From positions 868,001 to 932,000 of the forward strand of contig NC_031672.1 of the NCBI RefSeq assembly GCF_001640025.1: 64,000 nt of DNA, written 5' to 3'. Positions 43,684 through 53,322 of the stretch are shown here, one piece after another. The notes beneath the pieces were generated by a model. It was not told the DNA's origin. It searched no databases and was given only the letters and a program-made list of their open reading frames with translations. The position numbers and the translations under genes were made by a program. This DNA comes from Sugiyamaella lignohabitans (taxonomy: Eukaryota > Ascomycota > Dipodascomycetes > Dipodascales > Trichomonascaceae). The stretch's first letter is position 1. Every line of letters begins with the position of its first letter.

Positions 43684-43744
43684 CGACTCGAGCGCAGCGA
43701 GAGGAGCCGGGGGGTCTGGGGCGCAGCCCCAGCCGCCGGAGGCA
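43684..43744. repeat. GC-palindrome half element (right arm)
   Basis: Right arm with ACTCGAGCGCAGCGAGAGG end and GGGGCGCAGCCCC loop. Preceded by GGGACCGTAGACGCC, the usual inter-arm spacer, so the left arm may have been lost. Confidence 0.92.
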
Positions 43745-43896
43745 TCCGTCCCCCCAAAAGTCAGATGCTTTCATCTCGGATTTCACCGCACGAGTTTTCT
43801 TGTTTAAGCTGTTTCAGAGCTAAATCTAAACCAGCTTAGGTTAGTTGGGTCAGAAACAGGTTTATTGGCGTTCAGAAATCACACCACCCAAGATCA

Positions 43897-44040
43897 TCAC
43901 GTGATGCTTATATAGGGGTGTCGAAGCTGCTAGAGAGATCTCGAGTGGATCAGAAGTTTCTAGTATGTACTAGCATCTGCGAGATAGACGCAGGTGTTAG
44001 CAGTGATCGGCAGGCAAGAGCCTTATGCAATTATTATAAA
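43897..44040 (+). promoter_or_regulatory. HSP104 promoter elements
   Basis: TCACGTGA at 43897-43904, a stress-element-like AGGGG near 43914, a heat-shock-element half pair GAAGTTTC at 43953-43960, and a TATA box (TATAAAAGG) from 44035. Together they fit heat-shock and general stress control about 95-235 bp before the start. Confidence 0.55.
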
Positions 44041-44131
44041 AGGAGAGGGTGAGCAATGTTGAGTTGAAACAAGTTGAACCAATTGCAAAAGTTGATAATT
44101 CATCTACAAACTTCACAACACATTACTCACA

Positions 44132-46804
44132 ATGGATCAATCTGAATTCACTGATAGAGCAATTAAGATCATTACTGATGCGGTTCAGATCGCATCCGAC
44201 CATGGTCATGCTTTTGTATCACCAGTTCATTTCCTGGCGGCCATGACTCCTGACGACCAAGATGGTACTCCTTCATATCTTCGTACAGTCACAGAAAAGG
44301 CGCGGTATGATTGGAAGCCTTTAGAGAGAATCATTAATAAACATTTAGTTCGCATTCCCAGTCAGTCGCCGGCTCCACCAAAGCCAGAATTGACCTCACA
44401 ATCCGCCAACATCATTCAGAGCGCTGCCAATATCAGGGCCAAGCAAAAAGACACATTCACAGCACAGGACCATATTCTACTAGCGCTCCTGGATGATACT
44501 TCTATTCAAGCCATCTTTAAAGAGGTTTCCATCGACATCAAAGCATTACAATCACAGGTTCAGGCTATTCGTGGCAACCGACGGATAGATTCTCGTATGG
44601 CCGATTCTTCAGAGCAATTCGAGTTTCTGTCAAAATATGCACTCGACTTGACTACAATGGCTCGCGAAGGTAAAATTGACCCGGTTATTGGTCGTGAGGA
44701 GGAGATTCGACGATGTATTCGAGTCCTGGCCCGTCGAACCAAGTCCAACCCCTGTCTTATTGGTGATCCTGGTGTTGGTAAGACCAGTATTGTTGAGGGC
44801 GTCGCTCAAAGAATCATTGATGGCGATGTTCCTAATGTTCTTGCCAATACTCGATTATTTTCGCTTGATTTGGGCGCTCTTAAGGCAGGTGCCAAGTACC
44901 AGGGTGACTTTGAAGAACGAGTCAAAGGAGTTCTTACTGAGATTGAAGAGTCAAAAGACATGATTGTACTGTTTATTGACGAAATCCACATGTTAATGGG
45001 CGACGGTAAGTCTGACGCTGCTAATTTACTCAAGCCCATGCTGGCTCGTGGCGCTTTGCATTGTATTGGTGCTACGACTGTTGAGGAGTACCGCAAGTAT
45101 ATTGAGAAAGATGGTGCTTTTGAACGACGATTCCAGAAAATCGATGTTCCCGAACCTACTATTCCTGAGACAATTGCTATTTTAAGAGGTCTTCAAGGCA
45201 AGTACGAACTTCACCATGGAGTTCGTATTCTTGATAGTGCACTTGTCACGGCTGCTCAATTGGCATCTAGATACTTAACATACCGCAAACTGCCCGACTC
45301 TGCAGTCGATTTGATTGATGAGACCGCTGCCAGTGTTGCTGTTGCAAGAGATTCCAAGCCTGAAGAACTCGACACTCTTGAGAGGCAGCTTCAGCTTCTA
45401 CAAGTAGAAATCAAGGCTTTGGAGCGTGACTCTGGTACTGATGCTACTACTGGAGACCGTCTGTCTGCCGCTCGTCAAAAGGCAGCCAGTCTTGAAGAGC
45501 AGCTTGCTCCTCTTAGAGAACGATTCCAGGAGGAACGTAAGGGTCATGAGGAGTTGTCTTCACTCAAGAAGAAACTCGATGAGCTGGAGACAAAAGCTCA
45601 AGATGCCGAACGTCGAAGAGATACTGGAGCCTCTGCCGATTTGAGATACTTTGCTATTCCCGATATCAAGCGAAGAATCGACGAGATCGAAAGGACTATT
45701 GATGATAAATCTGATTCTACTTTATTGGAGGATATAGTCGACTCGGACAAGGTGGCGGAGACAGCAGCTCGTCTTTCGGGCATTCCAGTATCTAAACTGA
45801 CCCAAGCTGAGAACTCCAAGCTCATTAATATGGAAAAGACACTGTCTAAACAAGTGGTGGGTCAGACCGAGGCAGTCAAGGCAGTTTCTAATGCCATTCG
45901 TCTGTCACGATCCGGTCTTAGCAACCCTAATGCCCCTGCTAGTTTCCTGTTCATGGGTCTTAGTGGTTCTGGTAAGACCGAATTGGCTAAGAAAGTGGCT
46001 GGTTTCCTCTTTGCCGATGAGAAGGCCATGATTCGTATCGACTGTTCCGAGCTTGCCGACAAATGGTCCGCAAGTAAGCTTCTTGGTGCTGCTCCTGGTT
46101 ATGTTGGATATGAAGAAGGAGGCATTCTCACTGAAGCACTTGCTCGTAAGCCCTATTCAGTTGTTCTTTTTGACGAACTGGAAAAGGCTGCTCCTGAGGT
46201 GCTCACTATTCTCCTTCAAATTCTCGACGATGGTAGAGTACGAAGCAGTTCTGGCAAGGTCGTCAATGCTGCCAACTGTATTATCATCATGACATCCAAC
46301 CTTGGAGCAGAATCTATCAACCGCAGCAGCTCGTCCAAGATCGACCCTATCACCCGAGACCAAGTCATGGAAGCAGTTCGTGCTCATTTCAGGCCCGAGT
46401 TCCTCAACAGAATCTCGTCCATGATCATCTTCAACCGACTATCCAAGAAAGCCATTCGCAAGATTGTGGAGCTCCGAATCAGTGAGATCGAGAAACGGTT
46501 TGTTTCCAGCAACAAGAACATCCACCTCGATCTTGACGATGCCTGCTACGACTACCTTGTCGAGAATGGTTACTCCAAAGATCTTGGAGCTCGTCCTCTC
46601 AACCGTCTCATCCAAAACGAGATCCTCAACAAACTGGCACTCCTCATGCTTAGAGGACAAGTCCAGGACAATGAGACCGTCAAAATCACCCTTGGCGACC
46701 GCGGCCTGGAACTCATCCCCAACCACGAGCCTGCCACCACCGACGAGGAGTACATGGAAGTCGACTCCGACTCCGACATGGACGACATCCCTGCTCTCGA
46801 CTAA
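44132..46804 (+). CDS. HSP104: Hsp104 disaggregase (ClpB/Hsp100)
   Basis: 890 residues, single exon. The Clp N-domain is followed by the first AAA+ module (Walker [10 protein letters not shown] near residue 212, Walker B LFIDEIH, pore loop [10 protein letters not shown]), the coiled-coil middle domain (about residues 410-530), and the second module (Walker [10 protein letters not shown] near 609, VLFDELEKA, pore loop GYVGYEEGG), then the FRPEFLNRI sensor region. It threads aggregated proteins with Hsp70 in the cytosol and maintains yeast prions. The tail is acidic and ends [11 protein letters not shown]; the DDLD-type terminus that binds TPR cochaperones in S. cerevisiae is only partly kept. 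It is convergent with TIF6. Confidence 0.98.
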   Translation: MDQSEFTDRAIKIITDAVQIASDHGHAFVSPVHFLAAMTPDDQDGTPSYLRTVTEKARYDWKPLERIINKHLVRIPSQSPAPPKPELTSQSANIIQSAANIRAKQKDTFTAQDHILLALLDDTSIQAIFKEVSIDIKALQSQVQAIRGNRRIDSRMADSSEQFEFLSKYALDLTTMAREGKIDPVIGREEEIRRCIRVLARRTKSNPCLIGDPGVGKTSIVEGVAQRIIDGDVPNVLANTRLFSLDLGALKAGAKYQGDFEERVKGVLTEIEESKDMIVLFIDEIHMLMGDGKSDAANLLKPMLARGALHCIGATTVEEYRKYIEKDGAFERRFQKIDVPEPTIPETIAILRGLQGKYELHHGVRILDSALVTAAQLASRYLTYRKLPDSAVDLIDETAASVAVARDSKPEELDTLERQLQLLQVEIKALERDSGTDATTGDRLSAARQKAASLEEQLAPLRERFQEERKGHEELSSLKKKLDELETKAQDAERRRDTGASADLRYFAIPDIKRRIDEIERTIDDKSDSTLLEDIVDSDKVAETAARLSGIPVSKLTQAENSKLINMEKTLSKQVVGQTEAVKAVSNAIRLSRSGLSNPNAPASFLFMGLSGSGKTELAKKVAGFLFADEKAMIRIDCSELADKWSASKLLGAAPGYVGYEEGGILTEALARKPYSVVLFDELEKAAPEVLTILLQILDDGRVRSSSGKVVNAANCIIIMTSNLGAESINRSSSSKIDPITRDQVMEAVRAHFRPEFLNRISSMIIFNRLSKKAIRKIVELRISEIEKRFVSSNKNIHLDLDDACYDYLVENGYSKDLGARPLNRLIQNEILNKLALLMLRGQVQDNETVKITLGDRGLELIPNHEPATTDEEYMEVDSDSDMDDIPALD

Positions 46805-46861
46805 ACCTCTCTATTTATATAATTGCTAATAAACAATAATTAAAAACTCGTGATCCCCTCG

Positions 46862-46999
46862 TGCCTCCGGCGGCTGGGGCTGCGCCCAGACCCCACTGCT
46901 CCTCTCGCTCCGCTCGAGTCGTTGCGTCCACGGTCCCAGAAAACTCTTGCGAAGCAAGAGCAACCAGGGTCTGGGGCGGAGCCCCAGCCGCCGGAGGCA
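46862..46999. repeat. GC-palindrome element, full length, between HSP104 and TIF6
   Basis: 57 bp after HSP104 and 66 bp after TIF6. The left arm lost one C in its loop (GGGGCTGCGCCC); right hairpin CTCTTGCGAAGCAAGAG has compensated stem changes relative to CTCCTGCGAAGCAGGAG. Confidence 0.94.
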
Positions 47000-47065
47000 G
47001 ACCCCGGTCCCGTGTGCTATCACATAACGTATATTACAATAAATAACGTACAAAAACTTTTGCCT

Positions 47066-48048
47066 CTAGTAGTAGTGCTCGATGAGCATGTCCTTCTCGG
47101 GGGTCTCGTTGTTGAGACCGAATATGCTCTCGACGACGTGGAGCTCTGGGGCAGTGGTGTCGAGACCGACCACGGCGAGCCAGTCGTTGGCAACCATGCC
47201 ACCTCCGATGACAGCCGAACCGCGGTTGACGGTACCGGCGACAAGGGGGATTTGTAGCAAGGATGAGAGCTCTTCTTGGTCTTGGACAGAAGTTTGTGGG
47301 TGGACAAGGCCTCCCTGGTTTGTGATGCTAGCGTAACTTCCAACAAGAACGTTTCCGGCAACAGTTTGACGGAAAACTTCGACGCCAAGGACATCGGCAA
47401 TGAGCTCTTCGGTCTCACGCTCGATATCGGGATGCACAAGGGCAACGTAATCGTTGCAGCAGATGACGTTACCAAGAGCCGATAGTCTCTCTTCGACTCT
47501 TTGGATTCTGACGGTATCGGGAAGGGTATTTCTCAAGTGTTGGAGCTCTTGATCTGTGGTCTGGATAGGCACAAGAAGGCCTCTTCTGTTACCAGCAGTC
47601 ATTCTTCCTACGATACGGGTACCAGCAATAGTGGTCTGGCACATGGGGATCACATCTCCCAGCCTACTTTCAAAGGCACTGTAGAAGTTTTGAGATCCTC
47701 CTACGGTACTGAGACAGTAGGAGTTGGTAAGCTTAGAGAAGACTCCAACTCTGTTTGCGTTAGTATTTGTCTTATTATCTACTACCCTCTCATCCAGAGT
47801 TGTCTCGTTCACTATCTCCTTGCTACTCAAACTATCATGAAAATAATCAAAAATATCAGAACTTTTCACTAATAGCAGAAACGAAGTAGATACAACAGCA
47901 CAAAGTAATGAGTGAACCAGAACAAGAATTTTAACAAAATTCTTGGAGAATATATAGCAAATGAGCCAATTTTAGAGGCGGCCGCTTATAAACGCCGCCT
48001 GTTCAATACTTACTCGTTGGAATTTTCAAACTGAGTACGAATGGACAT
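47066..48048 (-). CDS. TIF6: Ribosome anti-association factor eIF6, one intron
   Basis: Exon 1 is 48048-48014 ([11 protein letters not shown] plus two bases), the intron 48013-47751 (GTAAGT donor, TACTAAC, CAG acceptor), exon 2 47750-47066; 239 residues. Splicing gives [20 protein letters not shown], the expected eIF6 start. Conserved stretches include [40 protein letters not shown] and [20 protein letters not shown]. Tif6 binds pre-60S particles in nucleolus and cytoplasm and blocks early joining with 40S until released by Efl1/Sdo1. The open frame that starts with [10 protein letters not shown] is intron read-through. It is convergent with HSP104. Confidence 0.97.
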
Positions 48049-48925
48049 AATAGGATTCTTGCGGTTAAAAGCTTGGTACTGAAAATGCAACAAAAAGGAG
48101 AAAAAAGGTCGACTTTAAATCAAAAATCAAGAAAGTATACTATCCTAGTAGACGCACAAGTGACACACGGAATATATTTCTAAACATATATTTTTTTTCA
48201 TGATGATCCAGCATAGCCGCATGGGGAAATTGATGCGCATAGCAGTATATGGACATGGTATCAGGCATGACCAGGCACCCTATATCAAATGCACCTATTG
48301 CTCCTCTGATCTGAGAGAATCAGTACTTATATGAAAAATAGCAGTTTTGATGGCTCTGGTTTTGTTTCATGCTGGTAGAAGTATCATGTGATAATGACTA
48401 AACGAAGTATACCTAAAGTCGATGAAGATCAGACCCAGTACGCAGTTATCAATTATCCATGCTATTACCTTCTATGACGCCTGAATGGCTCTCTAATGCT
48501 AATTGTTAGGATATAATTGATTAAGTGATTTTGTAGACTTGTAATGGCAATTATATTGAGTCTTGTGAGCTGATTTTGGTGTCTAGTTCTTGAGATGGTG
48601 GATCACAGTCCAACTTGGAACAGCATCTCACTCTAACCCAACAGCAGGTCCTATGTATTATTACTACTATCAAGTATCAAGAAACTATATAACGGTTTGT
48701 CAGTTAGAATCTGATAACAGTTGATTGTTAGTTGGAGAGATATATAACTGTTGGTTTAAATAGTTATGAGATTTGGATAGTTCCTGTAGAGTGGTGCTTG
48801 GAGACTGATGTTAATAAGGTTTTGTATGTCCACGGAAAGATAAGATAGAAACAATACACACAATAATCTAAACTTAGGAAGCTGTCTTGTTCTTGTATGC
48901 TATAACATGTCTCAGCGTGTTAGAA
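48049..48925. other. Intergenic region upstream of TIF6 and downstream of the C2H2 regulator
   Basis: AT-rich, no gene recognised. It ends in a GC-palindrome half arm near the stop of the C2H2 gene. Confidence 0.6.
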
Positions 48926-48981
48926 TCTCCTGCGAAGCAGGAGCCACGGGGTCTGGGGCGGAGCCCCAGCCGCCGGAGGCA
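48926..48981. repeat. GC-palindrome half element (right arm)
   Basis: Right arm with CTCCTGCGAAGCAGGAG hairpin, 53 bp past the stop of the C2H2 gene. Confidence 0.93.
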
Positions 48982-49034
48982 GGTCAGGTACAGCAGATAT
49001 TGAAATAATAAATAAAATAAATAGACCGAGAGTG

Positions 49035-50666
49035 TCATAAGGGTGAGCCGCTGGTGACGGCAGCACTGGCGAACGCAACAGCCATATCTTGGGGCGATGC
49101 GTCGGATGGGTCGTGCTGAGTGGTCGGGGTGACAGCGGTAGCAGAGGGAGAGTCGGCGGCAGAAGAGAGGTCGAGAATCCTGTCTTCTTCAAGAGCAAGC
49201 CAGGTGTCTCTTGTAGCAATGTTATAAGGAGAAAACGATCCAAGAGTAGACTCGAGGATGCGACGAAGACACAAGGTCCAGATAGCCCGTTTGTCAGCAT
49301 CACCCAGTTTTGCCCATTCTTGATATGCGACATCCAGCTTTACTCGGTAGATAGCAGCGGTTTCAGGATCCAGAGGCTCAACTACAGTAGCAAGCACAGT
49401 AGAGACTTGATTATAGTGTTCTTCCGAAGGCAGGTCATTGCCATACGGCCAGGCATTAGACTGTAGAAAGAAGAGGGTGAAATATGCAAACGACGAACGA
49501 TATTTCTTCGACAAAATGTCCACAGATCCTATAAGAGAGTTTGAATCAGTACGATCAACTACCAAGCCACCAGTACCGCTGCTGCCAGAACCAGAACCAG
49601 TTCCAGTGCCATTACCAGCAGCCAGAACAGAACTGCTATCGTGAGTGTCAATCATGGTAGGATCCAGGACTTTAGCACCATCATCACCTGCTTGTGGTGG
49701 GAACCCCAGTCTCTGGATGAAATTTAGACGGGCCACAGCACGAGCAGATTCGGTTTTTTCTCGTTCTTTACGACGAAGTTTGGCTCGTTGTTTGACATCT
49801 TCTCGAGAATTATAAAGCCTGGCTCGTTGGGCACGGCGGTTTTTCACCTCTACAGGATCACCTCTCCTTTTGACATCTCCACGAATCCTGTCAACTAGTG
49901 CTGCAGGATGAAGCCTGTTGCCTCTTTTCAAATCCAAATGTCGACCTAGAGACCCTGGATGCGAGAACATGCGTCCACAGAACTGACAAACCTTTTTCGG
50001 GTCTATAGGTTCGCCATTAGGCCCAAATGAAAAGTCCACCATGAGCTCATTCTGGGAATTCTGATCACTGGTTTGTGCTTCTTCACTCCGTTGACCAACA
50101 GACTGATCAGCCACTTGTGGGTGGTCCAGATTGGTTCTGATCGAGCTACCTCCAGAGTTAGATCGTGAACCAACTGCCGGATTCGTCCCATTAATGGCGT
50201 TGGCTACTGCCAGAGCTGCAGTTCTCGGAACGCCAAGAACACCTGTACCATGAGAAGAAGACAGAATTCTCGAAGCTGGATCCGAGCCCGTAGTGTCGAC
50301 CACATCAACATCAGCACCAACTCCAACACCAACAGAAGCTGCCACAGCATTATGTTGTTCCAGGGCGATTCTCAATCTTGCTTCGTCGTCGTGATTCTCC
50401 ATGTCCCTGCCATGTCTACTATTAGCATCCGACTCAAGACCACCAAGATCTTTCTCAGTATTTCCCGTCTGATGTCGATGGTTTCCGGTCTCCAGAGCAC
50501 CTGAAAGAGCCGGATCAATCACCTTTCCGCTGATAATACCGCCCTGCTGGCCATTCTCGTTCTTGTCAGCCAGCAGACCAGCAACACCGCCCTCCAGCAA
50601 CCCAGTCACATCCAGCACATTCGTGGCATCACCCGAGTCCTGACGCTGCCTCTTGTGCGCCTTCAT
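49035..50666 (-). CDS. Fungal regulator with single C2H2-like finger and basic region
   Basis: 543 residues. A Cys2His2-like finger near residues 230-260 (VCQFCGRMFSHPGSLGRHLD...RLHP) is followed directly by a highly basic stretch (KNRRAQRARLYNSREDVKQR, then AKLRRKEREK), suggesting DNA binding. The C-terminal half has a conserved-looking helical region (FAYFTLFFLQSNAWPYG, YRVKLDVAYQEWAKLGDADK). The N-terminus is Asn/Gly/Asp-rich. I recognise the finger-plus-basic layout as fungal but cannot name an orthologue. A TCACGTGA site lies about 115 bp upstream. A GC-palindrome half arm follows 53 bp after the stop. Confidence 0.82.
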   Translation of the reverse strand: MKAHKRQRQDSGDATNVLDVTGLLEGGVAGLLADKNENGQQGGIISGKVIDPALSGALETGNHRHQTGNTEKDLGGLESDANSRHGRDMENHDDEARLRIALEQHNAVAASVGVGVGADVDVVDTTGSDPASRILSSSHGTGVLGVPRTAALAVANAINGTNPAVGSRSNSGGSSIRTNLDHPQVADQSVGQRSEEAQTSDQNSQNELMVDFSFGPNGEPIDPKKVCQFCGRMFSHPGSLGRHLDLKRGNRLHPAALVDRIRGDVKRRGDPVEVKNRRAQRARLYNSREDVKQRAKLRRKEREKTESARAVARLNFIQRLGFPPQAGDDGAKVLDPTMIDTHDSSSVLAAGNGTGTGSGSGSSGTGGLVVDRTDSNSLIGSVDILSKKYRSSFAYFTLFFLQSNAWPYGNDLPSEEHYNQVSTVLATVVEPLDPETAAIYRVKLDVAYQEWAKLGDADKRAIWTLCLRRILESTLGSFSPYNIATRDTWLALEEDRILDLSSAADSPSATAVTPTTQHDPSDASPQDMAVAFASAAVTSGSPL

Positions 50667-51666
50667 ATCCTCTATCTTATCTTTTCAAGCCCCCTGAATC
50701 TCGACCTGATCCGGCAAAACTGCGTTGGCATCTACTCACGAGCCATTTATGGCGCAACCGTCACAACATCTCGATCACCCGTCACGTGACTACATCACTT
50801 GGCGGGTGGGCCTGGCCTCCGGCCGGGCTGGGGCTCCGCCCCAGACCCCGTAGCTCCTCTCGCTTCGCTCGAGTCGTTCGTCGACGGTCCTGGCAATCTC
50901 CTGCGAAGCAGGAGCTACGGGGTCTGGGGCGGAGCCCCAGCCCGGCCGGAGGCCAGGTCCCCCGTGCACCTCGAGTGGCACGGTGAGTACCAAGATTTTC
51001 ATCTCATTGGTCAGATCTGTGGTTGGAAAGAAAGATAGGGCCATTTTTTTATTCTATAGAGAACAGTTATTGGGTGTAGGGACCCTGGTATTGACTTATC
51101 TTATCGCAGTACCCCTGCATGCACGACTGTCAGCTGATCCCGGGTCTCTCGTAGTCTTCGGATACGAATCTGAGTGAAGAATCGGGAGTGGGCAGCAGTG
51201 GAGAGCTAAGAAAAAGATGACATTGAGATTTGCCAAGTACCTGAGGGAGCACTGGGATCGGTATTGTTTCATTGTGCTATCTGCATGATATATGTACGAT
51301 AGAGATACCCCTGATCTCCCTTCATCGCCGATCAACTTAAAGCAGTGATGATCAATATTGGGTGTAAACGAATTCCATGAACATCTGTAAGGGTCCAATC
51401 ACGTGCATGGTCAGCCCTACTGTGCACATAACTTATGTGTGTGCTCCAGCATAAGTTTTGGAGATGGGAGCATAAATAGGGCCTGCCGCCCACATCTGTT
51501 CTTGTCTTCTTTCTTTCTCCTCTTTATCTTTGATACGTCGTTTGAATCGCTGATAAAGTTTTGTTATCGTCGATTTCCAACCTTTCTGAGATCATTGTGC
51601 TTGTGTGATTGTGATTGTCACTGCTATTATTGTTTTATTATTATTGTCGTTGTTAATTGAGTAACA
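50667..51666. other. Divergent promoter region
   Basis: Contains TCACGTGA at 50782-50789, a variant GC-palindrome element, and for the + strand orphan gene a TATA-like ATAAATA near 51471 followed by a pyrimidine-rich leader. No gene is recognised in it. Confidence 0.6.
50811..50957. repeat. Variant GC-palindrome element with compensated outer arms
   Basis: The left arm starts CCTGGCCTCCGGCCGGGCTGGGGC in place of TGCCTCCGGCGGCTGGGGC, and the right arm ends with the exact inverse. The inner parts are typical (CTCGCTTCGCTCGAG left, CTCCTGCGAAGCAGGAG right). Both arms carry the same novelty. Confidence 0.94.
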
Positions 51667-52242
51667 ATGACTGAGATTATTTGTGGTCTCTCCAATGTTA
51701 AGACTATTTTGTGTGTTGCCCTCTTTATTATCTGGGTTATTTCTGGTTACAAGGTCATTGATGACACAAGAAGACGTTTGTTTATTATTGGTAATCAGGA
51801 GGTCGTGGTTCCTCAAGTTGAGACAGTTAAGGAAGTCCAAGGGGAGAAGAGAGAAGAAGTGACTGAGATGATGAAGAAAGAAGAGAAAGTCAATGAAATC
51901 AAGAAGGACATTAAAGAAATTGAGATCCAGGTGGTACAGGAGTCCCAAGAAAAAGACACAATCGTAGTCATTCAGAAACCCAAGATGTCATTATTTGGAA
52001 AAGTTGCCAACAAGGTCGTCCGGGGTATTTGTGTGGCATCCATAGTCACACCACCTCCAAGAGTTGTACGAGCCAATATAAGAAGGGCTCTAAAACATGT
52101 TAAACCAGAGGTTCCAGAACCCATACGCCCATGGCGCGTACAACGTGAGCCTATTCCTGGTGTACTGGAAAAGAAGTGGACCACGGGCCGGAAATTATTC
52201 TGGAAAATCGTTGTCAAGGAGAACAACCCCACTGGCAATTAA
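51667..52242 (+). CDS. Orphan small membrane protein
   Basis: 191 residues, not recognised. One N-terminal hydrophobic helix (KTILCVALFIIWVISGY, about residues 12-28) is followed by basic residues (RRR). A highly charged Glu/Lys helix likely to form a coiled coil spans about residues 55-95, and a basic, Pro/Arg-rich C-terminal region ends KENNPTGN. The layout suggests a single-pass protein with a large cytosolic tail. A TATA-like box and a pyrimidine-rich leader upstream support expression, and the frame has no repeat arms. It may be lineage-specific. No GC-palindrome follows it; instead a degenerate repeat tract does. Confidence 0.6.
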   Translation: MTEIICGLSNVKTILCVALFIIWVISGYKVIDDTRRRLFIIGNQEVVVPQVETVKEVQGEKREEVTEMMKKEEKVNEIKKDIKEIEIQVVQESQEKDTIVVIQKPKMSLFGKVANKVVRGICVASIVTPPPRVVRANIRRALKHVKPEVPEPIRPWRVQREPIPGVLEKKWTTGRKLFWKIVVKENNPTGN

Positions 52243-53228
52243 GTCATTGGAATGGTGGGCGCATCTGTGATCCCAAATCCCATACAGATTGTCATCATTA
52301 CTGGTACGGAGAGTTCATCAATTACCATGCATGGCCCTGTGGTTCGAACAAACGGTCGTGTCTCAAAGTCATTCAACCATTCATTAATTCAGTCATCTGG
52401 CCCAAGTTAATCCTGGTATTCATGAAGAACACTGGTTGCGACAGGCATTGGCTACTATCTTACGCTGGTATCAGAATTAGGATAGCCGGAAGCTGCACCT
52501 TGCGCTTGATATCCTTAAGTTGAACCAGTAGTATGTCATCCCGAGTCATACTGGGATAGCTAGTCATGTGGAGTCCCAGCCTTAACCATCTTCGACACCA
52601 GTGGTCAATACCTCTAGCCGACTTTTTACACAGACCAGAACCACCATTACAAATCACACCGACCCTTCGTACCACATTCACTATTATTATTATTGGAATC
52701 ACTGGCGGATAGAACACCACGTGCATCGTGTCATCCGAACTCATCATCCTCTTTTTTTATTTATTACTATTCCACTTGGACCACCTTTGGAACAAAGCAC
52801 AACTTGCATCGTGTCTCCAAAACCAGTATCCATTCAATTTATTATCAGTCCAAGTGAGCAACACCAGTGGTCAGGACACCAATTGCATCGTGTCACCACT
52901 CATTATTGTTTTTATTATCACTCTGAGGAGTCACTGCCGGATCAACACCCCTTGCATCGTGTCATCCGAGCTACTATTTATTATCTTTCCACATGGAATC
53001 ACGACTGGAGAGATCACTGACCCCACCCATAAGCAGTGATCAATACCGATCAACATGGCCATTATCCACTAATCTGGCCCGCCGGTCTGGTCTCATCTCT
53101 CTAGTATTAATAATCTTTGTATTAATATTATATTCTCTCAATAAATCATATTTTCAGTCTGTATCAACTTCCCACATAATAAAAAAACCAGCTACTGGAA
53201 CCCAAGCGCCAGCTTCACAAATAGAGCG
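52243..53228. other. Repeat-bearing noncoding stretch downstream of the orphan gene
   Basis: No supported gene; open frames at 52176-52523 and 52601-53020 translate repeats or lack domains. The main content is the degenerate TGCATCGTGTC repeat listed separately. Confidence 0.6.
52722..52963. repeat. Degenerate long tandem repeat with TGCATCGTGTC core, four units
   Basis: The 11-mer TGCATCGTGTC recurs at 52722, 52805, 52884 and 52953 (spacing 83, 79, 69). Around it CACC, TATTATT and CCGGATCAACACC-like blocks are partly shared. The units are strongly diverged apart from the core. Confidence 0.75.
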
Positions 53229-53303
53229 GGACCGTCGACGCCCGACTCGAGCGAAGCGAGAGGAGCAGTGGGGTCTGGGGCGAAGCCCCAGCCGCCGGAG
53301 GCA
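53229..53303. repeat. GC-palindrome half element (right arm)
   Basis: Right arm preceded by GGGACCGTCGACGCCCGACTC, 19 bp past the stop of the RING-CH gene. Confidence 0.93.
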
Positions 53304-53322
53304 TCACCGTAGCCAAAACATT

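Noticed and set aside
47751..47869. N-terminal extension [19 protein letters not shown]... on the TIF6 frame.
   Set aside because: It is intron sequence: it contains a TACTAAC branch point and acceptor right before the conserved VGVFSKLTN, and a proper first exon lies at 48048-48014.
52601..53020. 139-codon open frame downstream of the orphan gene.
   Set aside because: It translates the degenerate DNA repeat (recurrent xHRVI/T words), with odd His/Tyr runs; no independent support.
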